DNA from: Tubulanus polymorphus
Taxonomy: Eukaryota; Nemertea; Palaeonemertea; Tubulaniformes; Tubulanidae
Reading direction: 5' to 3'
Length of the DNA: 50,000 bases
Assembly: GCF_964204645.1 (NCBI RefSeq)
Contig: NW_027437482.1
Location: forward strand, 1 to 50,000
Shown: in pieces, positions 10,147 through 16,488 of the stretch
How the letters are laid out: the number at the start of each line of letters is the position of its first letter
Numbering within the stretch: position 1 is the stretch's first letter
Made by a program: the position numbers and the translations under genes
The notes under the pieces: model-generated
What the model was told of the DNA's origin: nothing
What the model saw: only the letters and a program-made list of their open reading frames with translations
The model's database searches: none

Positions 10147-12575
10147 TTGGTGAGTTAAATCAACCGGAATTAACCAATGCTTCTCTGATTTCTTCCATTT
10201 CCAGGTCCGACGAACACGAAGAACCGGCACCAAACCAAGCGCGACGCGATCCGGTCACCGCTCTCGGGAGCCCGGTGGTCAACCTCACACGTTCACTCCG
10301 CCTAAGTCCGGCGCAACATCAGCTACTCCGAAAGGGCCTCACTTATTGCCCGACTCCAAAAATCGGTTCTGATGCCGCCGCGACCGAGCGCACCAAGGGA
10401 GTGTGCCGATTCAACCGGCTAGTGAAACTCGACCATCACTTCCGAGACAAACCGGACCGCGAGGCTCCGCGTTTCCGTCTGCCCAGCAGTTGGGCTCCGG
10501 ATGAAATAGAACCAGTAATCGCCGGGTTCTGCAACGACGCGCACGAATTGGCTCAACAAACCAGGGATACGCGTCGCGTAAATGATAACCTCACTAAACA
10601 GGAACGCGAAGCCCTCCAGCAGCTGCGTGACAACACTAATATTGTCATCAAAGCCGCCGATAAGGGTTCCGCTACGGTTATCATGGACCGCGACGACTAC
10701 GTCCACGAAGCCATGCGCCAACTAGCCGATCTCGAGTATTATCAGCCGCTGCAGCAACCGATCTTCGAACAGACCGGGGAAGAAATTCGCGAAATCATCG
10801 AAAATATGGCTCGACGAAAAATCATCCCGCTAAAAACCGCCGAATATCTATTACCGCCCGATAATCCGAAACAGAGGCAGTTCTATCTGCTTCCCAAAAT
10901 CCATAAAGAACGCGAGAAGTGGACGGTACCCGATCGCGTACCGCCGGGGAGACCGATCGTCTCCGACTGCGGCTCCGAAACCTACGAAATTTCGGAATGG
11001 ATCGACTACTATTTGCAGCCGATCGCCCGCGGTCACCCGTCGTACGTCAAAGATACCAACCACTTTCTAGATATTTTGGCCGGTAAACAATTTAGCGCCG
11101 ATGCGTTACTCGTCACCATGGACATCGATTCGCTCTACACCAACATCCCCCACGAAGAGGGTATCGCCAGCATCCGACAAGCTCTCCGAGATAACCCGAA
11201 CCCGGGACGCCCGGATGCCGAGCTGCTGAAACTACTCGAAATCAGCCTGAAGAAAAATGACTTTAACTTTAACGAAAACACATATTTACAGGTAAAAGGT
11301 ACCGCAATGGGTAAGCGTTTTGCTCCTTCTTATGCCAATATCTTTGTAGCCGAATGGGAAAAAGAAGGTCTGTCCAGAAGCGAACTCCAACCATCGCTAT
11401 ACGCTCGGTTCATCGACGACATCTACATAGTTTGGGAACACGGCCGCGAAACGTTGATGCAATTCATCGACGTCCTACAAACAGTGAGCCGATCCATCAA
11501 ACTCAAGTTCGAAATCAGCGACACCAGCGTCAACTTCCTGGACGTAACCACTTTCAAAGGCCCGCGATTCGAGACAAGTGGCACAGTAGACACCAAAGTC
11601 TACTTCAAACCAACCGATTCGCATCAATTACTACATCGATCCTCGTTTCACCCTAAACACACATTTTCCGGTATAGTTAAAAGTCAAATTCTCCGGTTCC
11701 GGCGCATCTGCAATAACGATTCGGACTTACACGCAGCGTCCGGAACCGTCCTTAAAGTACTCAGAGGTCGTGGCTACAAAGACCGCGAACTGCGACACAT
11801 CAAAAGCCAAGCTCTACGGCACCACGCCGAACGAGATCTACGAGAACAACAACGGGCCGACGAACCGCCGAAAAAGCGTTTACCGCTTATCTTACCTCAC
11901 TCCGAAGCCAACCGAACCCTAGCCCGTAACATCCGAACCAGATTTACGGAACTGGCTACGGCCACCGGCCGGTCTGACGAGGTAACCACGGTCACCGCCT
12001 ACACCAAGCACAAGAGTCTCAAAGATCTCCTAACTTCGTCGCAGCTCAAACCCACGGAGCCACCCCCTCCCCGAGTCCCCTCTTCACCGCATCGTAACAG
12101 AAATACTTCCGTTGTTTCCAATTCTTCTATTTCCAGGTCTACTCAAAGAACTCCGTCAACCCGACGTCGAGGCACCGAGAAATGCAGAACACCGAGATGT
12201 CGTACGTGTCCACTCGTCCGAGAAACAACCGTTTGCCGCAGCCACAACAAAATGCACGCGATCCGCAGCACAATTAATTGCGCGACCCGTGAAATTGTAT
12301 ACTGCATCGAATGCACCAAGTGCAACATGCTGTACGTCGGCCAAACCGGAATGTCTCTACGAGAACGCGTCACTCATCACGTCTCACGCATCAGAACGAA
12401 GAATTCGACTCCAGTCTCGGACCACTTCAACCAAGTCGACCACACCCGCGAACACTTTCGGGTGTACGGTCTCCAACACCTACCAGGCTCCACGAGACCG
12501 ATCCGCGAAGCAGCCGAACAAGACTGGATACGACGACTCGACACGAACACGCCCCGAGGCATGAACGTCCCGTAG
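10116..12575 (+). CDS. ORF2 of unit A: PLE reverse transcriptase with GIY-YIG endonuclease
   Basis: The frame is entered at 10116 by the predicted -1 shift. It is intact to the stop at 12573-12575, and the 766 residues from the GTG at 10275 appear identical to those of units B, F and G. Domains are described under unit B (16458-18917). Because ORF1 is truncated in this unit, this polymerase frame is likely a passenger copy, yet it has no stop codon or frameshift, which points to recent formation or gene conversion. Confidence 0.93.
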   Translation, partial: LSISETNGSTIGELNQPELTNASLISSISRSDEHEEPAPNQARRDPVTALGSPVVNLTRSLRLSPAQHQLLRKGLTYCPTPKIGSDAAATERTKGVCRFNRLVKLDHHFRDKPDREAPRFRLPSSWAPDEIEPVIAGFCNDAHELAQQTRDTRRVNDNLTKQEREALQQLRDNTNIVIKAADKGSATVIMDRDDYVHEAMRQLADLEYYQPLQQPIFEQTGEEIREIIENMARRKIIPLKTAEYLLPPDNPKQRQFYLLPKIHKEREKWTVPDRVPPGRPIVSDCGSETYEISEWIDYYLQPIARGHPSYVKDTNHFLDILAGKQFSADALLVTMDIDSLYTNIPHEEGIASIRQALRDNPNPGRPDAELLKLLEISLKKNDFNFNENTYLQVKGTAMGKRFAPSYANIFVAEWEKEGLSRSELQPSLYARFIDDIYIVWEHGRETLMQFIDVLQTVSRSIKLKFEISDTSVNFLDVTTFKGPRFETSGTVDTKVYFKPTDSHQLLHRSSFHPKHTFSGIVKSQILRFRRICNNDSDLHAASGTVLKVLRGRGYKDRELRHIKSQALRHHAERDLREQQRADEPPKKRLPLILPHSEANRTLARNIRTRFTELATATGRSDEVTTVTAYTKHKSLKDLLTSSQLKPTEPPPPRVPSSPHRNRNTSVVSNSSISRSTQRTPSTRRRGTEKCRTPRCRTCPLVRETTVCRSHNKMHAIRSTINCATREIVYCIECTKCNMLYVGQTGMSLRERVTHHVSRIRTKNSTPVSDHFNQVDHTREHFRVYGLQHLPGSTRPIREAAEQDWIRRLDTNTPRGMNVP

Positions 12576-12696
12576 ACCGCCTCACTACAACAATTAACTC
12601 TCACTACTTTTTTACAGGGATAACCCGCTGCCCGTGCACTAGTGGGGTCTCCAAACCTTCGGTTTGGTCCCCTAACCTCTATCTCTAAACCTAACC
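12576..12696 (+). other. 3' UTR of unit A with terminal hairpin and C-rich end
   Basis: About 120 bp follow the ORF2 stop. They contain a polypyrimidine-AG tract (TTTTTTACAG at about 12608-12618), the block shared with the satellite (CCCGCTGCCCGTGCACTAG), a hairpin with arms CCAAAC and GTTTGG around a CTTCG loop (about 12650-12666), and the telomere-like terminus (CCCCTAACC ... AAACCTAACC). In units B-E and G this same terminus runs into true CCCTAA repeats, so it is the likely annealing or priming end of the RNA. It is an inferred function; the sequence itself is clear. Confidence 0.65.
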
Positions 12697-12953
12697 TTAG
12701 CCCGTGCCAGGTTTCCCTCGTAAATTATCTTAACTGATTAATTATTAATCATCAATCTATTTGCAGAATCATCCTCCGTCGCCTGAAGCAGAAACCCGCT
12801 CAGAGACAGAGTACAAAACAAACTCCAAGATCACAAGCTCCACAGGAATCATCAACCTTTTATCTTTTAATTAGTTCTCTCTGCTTTACTTTGAAAACTC
12901 AATCGAAATTCAGTAAGTAAGAAGACAGACCAAATATCAGAAACAGTTAGAAA

Positions 12954-12959
12954 AATAAA
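12954..12959 (+). terminator. Possible polyadenylation signal AATAAA
   Basis: AATAAA about 380 bp after the ORF2 stop of unit A. The equivalent in the second copy is at 35955-35960. It could set the 3' end of read-through transcripts from units A and F. Units joined by telomeric repeats lack it, so their RNA would have to end elsewhere or read into the next unit. A single hexamer in AT-rich DNA is weak evidence. Confidence 0.25.
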
Positions 12960-12969
12960 CAAAAGCGCG

Positions 12970-13015
12970 ATATCGGGAACCGAACCCTAACCGCTAGTAC
13001 AGACTGGTTGCCTGT
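12970..13015 (-). other. Degenerate tRNA-like relic 1
   Basis: On the minus strand a B-box-like GGGTTCGGTTCCCG lies directly after an A-box-like TAGCGGTTAG, with the middle of the tRNA missing. It looks like a deleted relative of the segment at 13193-13284, and the flanks (CTAGTAC...GACTGGTTGCC) are shared with that copy. Confidence 0.4.
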
Positions 13016-13192
13016 CCCAGGACGATAGAAACCGGTAACCAGTCCACCGCTATTATCTATTTCGAAAATATGCGTCAGCACTGAGATTATATCATAGAAA
13101 CACACGAAAAGTGTTAATTAATCTATTATAAATTTAGAAAGAAAGGGAATCTAGAATAGGTAAGAATATACTCAATTACTAAAAACGGCGCG

Positions 13193-13284
13193 CCTGATCG
13201 GGATTCGAACCCGCGGCACCCGAATTAAGCTCCGGAGAATACTCGGGAACCGTACCCGCCGCTCCGAAATTAACCGCTAGTACT
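13193..13284 (-). other. tRNA-like relic 2 (class II-like length)
   Basis: The minus strand reads A box (CTAGCGGTTAATTTCGGAGC), a long middle portion and a good B box/T arm (GCGGGTTCGAATCCCG), in about 92 nt. The length suggests a Leu/Ser-type tRNA origin, but I could not fold a full acceptor stem, so it is treated as a tRNA-derived repeat. The copy in the second 2.2 kb segment lies near 36192-36285. Confidence 0.45.
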
Positions 13285-13477
13285 GACGGGTTGCCGGTGC
13301 CCCGCGTTAGATACCGGTAACCGGTCCACCGCTCTTATTTATTTTGAAAATATGCGTCGGCACTAAGATTATATCGTAGAAACATCTGAAAAGTACTATT
13401 GTATCCGTCAAAGATTCGGAATTAAAAGGAATCCAGAATAGGTAAAAAACATTTGAAAAGAACTATTCAATTACTAA

Positions 13478-13580
13478 ACGGCGCCTGGTCGGGACTCGAA
13501 CCCGCGGCACCCTAATTAACCTCCGTTTAATCTATAACGTTCGGTCGGGGACCTAACCCGCTACGTCCTAATTAACTATT
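13478..13580 (-). other. tRNA-like relic 3
   Basis: A third minus-strand B box (GCGGGTTCGAGTCCCG) sits at 13488-13503 with a weak A-box-like GTAGCGGGTTAGG upstream on that strand. It is part of the same internal duplication that produced relics 1 and 2. The second copy lies near 36480-36583. Confidence 0.35.
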
Positions 13581-14693
13581 ATCGTACCCACGCGCCAACT
13601 CTTGGAGCATACTCTATATAGATCCGGGTGTCAAGTTTCAAATTTCTCTAAAACAGACAGTTTATTTTCGGATAACAATTCTAATGAGATCGCTCAAAAG
13701 TATTAGTAGCTATATTCAAAAACCGCACTATAGGTTGTAGAAGTATAAGAAGTTTATAGGATAAATAATAGTCCACGGACATCAATCACTGTTTACAAGT
13801 CACTCATAATTAGTGACCGATCGGCCACCTGCGCCTCTTGACTAATTATCCGACTCAATTCTATACAAAATCGCAGTTACGACGCCTTCAAACTCATCAG
13901 TTTTTTTCAAAGAACACAGCCCAATATTCCCGATTCAAAAAGAGTTTTATATCACGTATATATTTCAACCTTCGGATTAAAGAAGAGATCATAGTGTTTT
14001 TGAACCACTCAAACTACGCAAGCTTAAACCGATTTACTGAATACCCGCGCTCCGGTCTGAATATATTTGTCACATGTTCAAGTTCACATAGCTTTACTCG
14101 ATCCTAATAACTCTAAATAAGCGTAGTTTATCTAATAGAATTATATTTAAGAACTTAGAATTAAAACAGACGTATTAGTAAGACATTTCTATCAAAACTC
14201 GCCACCCATAATTAGGGCTAATTAACCACCCGCGCTCACTCAGTAATTTAGATCTTACGGGTTATAACTTCCTACTAAATCGCCGACGCCGCGCTGTCTA
14301 ATTCATCCAATTTTCGGTAGAATACCGCGTAGATATTTCAAAATCCGCTCTTAAAAGCTTTAGAATACGGAGAAAACTTGATTAACTAAGAACCGGATTT
14401 CACCATTTACGACTATTTAGTATACACGCGTATATCGGAATACGCCTCGGCCGCGCACCGCTAATTAACGCGTCTAAACTAATTAGGAATTAAGCAATTT
14501 TGAAACTGAACTCGGACATATTTCGAACATTCCGGTTCACGTATATTAATAATACATATTCTAGATTTCTCTTTATAGAAAACACTTTGAGTATTTATTA
14601 GGTTATATCGAAATAAACTTTTCAATTCTATATTAGACACGCCGTTCTTTAGATCTTTAGAACTATACATCAAAGCAAACTATTCAACAGCTA

Positions 14694-14820
14694 GATCAAG
14701 GGCCATAATTAGTGCTGTTTTCTAGTCACTCTGGATCAAAGGCATAATTAGTCAGACCCCTAGTTTGTCTATTAGCTTGATCACAGAAGTACAATTAGTC
14801 TAGATCACAAGGTCTCATAT
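14694..14820 (+). promoter_or_regulatory. Three imperfect ~40-45 bp repeats upstream of the PLE promoter
   Basis: GATCA followed by ATAATTAGT or CAATTAGT recurs at 14694, 14734 and 14779, with a fourth GATCAC at 14803. The cluster lies about 50-180 bp before the TATA box and is conserved at 37696-37822 before unit G. Its position suggests binding sites for an activator; the factor is unknown. Confidence 0.45.
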
Positions 14821-14870
14821 GGTCACTTAACTTCTAACTCGAATACTGTTCACTTGTTGCGCGCTGCGTG

Positions 14871-14901
14871 TATAAAAACCCGTGTCTAATCCTAGTTCAG
14901 C
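14871..14901 (+). promoter_or_regulatory. TATA + initiator promoter of unit B
   Basis: TATAAAA at 14871-14877 lies 28 bp before an initiator-like TTCAGC whose A (14899) would be +1. The ATG of ORF1 follows 3 nt later at 14902. Units C-F, which lack this promoter, start at precisely this ATG after telomeric repeats. The predicted RNA 5' end therefore coincides with the retrotransposed 5' end. An almost leaderless mRNA is unusual and suggests that capping or translation follows a special route, or that a true start lies a few bases away. Confidence 0.65.
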
Positions 14902-16461
14902 ATGATTCCTGCACTGACACTGACGAAGGCAACCTCGCCGAAATATCTGTCAATGGAGCGATCTACTCGAAAGAAGAAACGACCACCAGCTGAGAAGACC
15001 AGCAAGGGCGGAGGACGCCCTGAGCGACACCAGCAACCCGGGATGTCGCCGAAAAATTACTATAGAGCTCTTCAAGTGGCGCACCACCTTGCCCAGTTGA
15101 GCTCTGGTCCGAAAGCGATTCGGAGGAAGAAGGACCATCTGAAGATGTTCCTGCGGCCGGCGGCTTGCACCGAAGCAGTAACGGTGCAGCTGCACGCTGC
15201 CGCGGACGTCTGGATGGAGACAGTTTCGAAAGAGCGGACCATCCATTACGCTGCCACATTTGTTCAGCTAATGGGTGATCCTCTGCCGGACTGTCTATCA
15301 GCACAGGATGTCGCCCTGACATGGGCCCGGAGGAATTTCGGCTCCCGTCTAAGCCCCGGAACGATCCGGCTTTTCAACATCGCGCTGGATTTGCGGTCGA
15401 AATTCCGCGGTCAGGCTCTGTCTGACAAACTCAGAAATGTCCTATCTAACCCACCTTCTTCCCCTTCTCATTTCAGGTCACACCACCAGGAGGCACCCAC
15501 GGAACCGAAGATTCGTCCGCCGCCGAGACCGAGCCGGAAGATTCGAAAGCCCGCGACGCCGAGGACGCCTGCACCAACCGCAGCCGCGCCCGCCGCGCCC
15601 ACAGCGCCTCCTTCTTTTTCTGATTCCAGGTCACCGAGAAGCTACGCGGATGTCACCAGGACGCCACCAACCAGAATGGCGCCACCACCGAGAAGTCCGA
15701 TGCCGACGCCGCCGCCGCCACCAAGAAGTACGACGCCACCGAGAAGTCCGACGCCGCCGCCTCGAAACCCGACGCCGCCGCCGCCGCAGAGAACGCCGAC
15801 CGCACCAACCAGCAGTCCGACGCCGTCTCTCTCTTCTTCTCTTTCCAGCTCTCCGTCTCATTACAGGTCACCAGGGCGCCTACTGCCAGCGCGAAGTCCG
15901 ACGCCAACACCGAGACCGATGGCGCCCCAGGAAGTTCGCCGTCATCCGAATACGGGTCGGAAGAAACAGGATTGGAGTCTGCCACCAACCCGGCGACCCA
16001 TTCTGGTGATTGGTGACTCAAATCTGAGTAACATCACATCAAGCCGCCGTCCGGATGACGTCCAGATCGAGAGCTTCCCCGGCTGCAAGATAGCTCATCT
16101 CGCCGACCTGATCGATGCTGTACCGGAGCGCCGAGATCGCCCGGATACGGTGATCATCAGCGTCGGAATCAACAACCGCGACAACAACTTCGAAGCGACC
16201 GCCAAGAAGACCACACAGCGCCTGATCAACGCCGCAGTCAAGAAGTATCAGCACTCGTTCGTCCACTTCGTTCAACTGAACACGACCCGCGAACACCAGC
16301 AGTTCGCCCGGAAGTTCAACGAATTCCTCGAGATTCACGACGACGTCACCGCGATACCACCCATCGATGATCGACGCTTCAGAGTTGTTGGAGACGGGAT
16401 CCACTGGAACCGTGGTACAGCTAACACCCTGCTGGACCACTGGCTCAGTGGTTTAAACTAA
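14902..16461 (+). CDS. ORF1 of unit B: basic N-terminus, Pro-rich linker, SGNH/GDSL-hydrolase-like domain
   Basis: 519 residues. Residues 1-85 are basic (KKKRPP at 24-29, a likely nuclear signal). Residues 50-180 are predicted helical, with a long helix near 90-123 and a further helix near 134-145 that recall a histone fold. Residues 185-345 are Pro/Ser/Arg-rich and probably disordered. Residues 365-519 form an SGNH-like domain: block I GDSN (S373), Gly394, block III GINN (N424) and block V DGIHWN (D498, H501), so the catalytic triad is intact. Esterase-like domains occur in ORF1 of some CR1 LINEs and in rotifer Terminons; their role in retrotransposition is unclear. The ATG lies 3 nt after the predicted TSS. 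The frame ends in a slippery site at the stop. Copy-specific: Arg112 where the other copies have Leu. Confidence 0.92.
   Translation: MIPALTLTKATSPKYLSMERSTRKKKRPPAEKTSKGGGRPERHQQPGMSPKNYYRALQVAHHLAQLSSGPKAIRRKKDHLKMFLRPAACTEAVTVQLHAAADVWMETVSKERTIHYAATFVQLMGDPLPDCLSAQDVALTWARRNFGSRLSPGTIRLFNIALDLRSKFRGQALSDKLRNVLSNPPSSPSHFRSHHQEAPTEPKIRPPPRPSRKIRKPATPRTPAPTAAAPAAPTAPPSFSDSRSPRSYADVTRTPPTRMAPPPRSPMPTPPPPPRSTTPPRSPTPPPRNPTPPPPQRTPTAPTSSPTPSLSSSLSSSPSHYRSPGRLLPARSPTPTPRPMAPQEVRRHPNTGRKKQDWSLPPTRRPILVIGDSNLSNITSSRRPDDVQIESFPGCKIAHLADLIDAVPERRDRPDTVIISVGINNRDNNFEATAKKTTQRLINAAVKKYQHSFVHFVQLNTTREHQQFARKFNEFLEIHDDVTAIPPIDDRRFRVVGDGIHWNRGTANTLLDHWLSGLN
15463..15866 (+). other. In-frame 3'-splice-site-like tracts in ORF1 (unit B)
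   Basis: Polypyrimidine runs ending in CAG|GTC occur with AG at 15476, 15629 and 15866, plus a CAG at 15848. The same motif recurs in the ORF2 frame with AG at 16546 and 18478. In all five CAG|GTC cases the codon phase is the same (AGG coding Arg, before Ser). Some have branch-point-like CTAAC or TTAAC upstream. They could be splice acceptors, intron-loss relics, or a coding repeat for Ser-Arg peptides. Confidence 0.4.
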
Positions 16462-16488
16462 GTATTAGTGAGACCAACGGGTCCACTA
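16452..16488 (+). promoter_or_regulatory. Programmed -1 ribosomal frameshift signal (reference, unit B)
   Basis: Slippery heptamer T TTA AAC at 16452-16458 is in the ORF1 phase, and the ORF1 stop TAA follows at once (16459-16461). After a 7-nt spacer (16459-16465) comes a stem-loop: TAGTG (16466-16470), bulged A, GACC, loop AACG, GGTC, CACTA (to 16488), giving 9 base pairs. A possible pseudoknot or competing pairing exists between CCAA (16474-16477) and TTGG (16489-16492). A -1 slip puts the ribosome in the ORF2 frame, which is open from 16425 to its stop at 18915-18917. All seven copies keep the signal unchanged. The heptamer type is among the most efficient known -1 sites. Confidence 0.85.

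Larger units (their letters stand above)
8816..12696 (+). mobile_element. PLE unit A, 5'-truncated, fused to the satellite
   Basis: Identical in layout to the full units but starts at ORF1 codon 87, corresponding to position 15158 in unit B. The left junction to a satellite monomer shares only one base (C at 8816), which suggests truncated reverse transcription joined to satellite DNA or end joining. The right end stops at the C-rich CCTAACC at 12690-12696 and continues directly, without telomeric repeats, into the 2.2 kb promoter-bearing segment. A shares private variants with unit B (for example ORF1 Ser-Thr at 276-277), so A and B are close sisters. Confidence 0.9.
12697..14901 (+). other. 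2.2 kb non-coding segment between units A and B (pLTR-like, promoter at its 3' end)
   Basis: AT-rich DNA without a conserved reading frame. An 89-codon frame at 13838 is broken by a 1-bp insertion in the second copy at 35698-37903, which is otherwise about 98% identical by eye. It begins TTAGCCCGTGCCAGG, directly after the CCTAACC end of unit A, and ends at the first base of unit B. It contains a possible poly(A) signal (AATAAA at 12954), three degenerate tRNA-like segments on the minus strand, three GATCA...ATTAGT repeats (14694-14820), and a TATA/initiator promoter. It acts either as an extended 3' region of the upstream element carrying the promoter for the next one, or as a 5' pLTR of unit B; both describe the same tandem layout. 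Confidence 0.75.

Noticed and set aside
13838-14107. 89-codon frame in the 2.2 kb segment
   Set aside because: The second copy (36839) has an indel that truncates it to 67 codons with a different C-terminus; not conserved.
14915-14960. Hammerhead ribozyme candidate at the unit 5' end (CTGACGA ... GAAA ... GTC)
   Set aside because: Core-like motifs are present near the ORF1 start, and PLEs and Terminons often carry hammerheads, but stem I cannot be formed and stem II begins with a mismatch. I found no better candidate in the 3' UTR or the 2.2 kb segment. A descriptor search (RNAmotif/Infernal) would decide.
15437-16009. 190-codon Arg-rich plus-strand frame and several 76-133 codon minus-strand frames over ORF1 in each unit
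   Set aside because: Shadows of the compositionally biased Pro/Ser/Arg linker and SGNH-coding region; they are conserved only because the real frame is.
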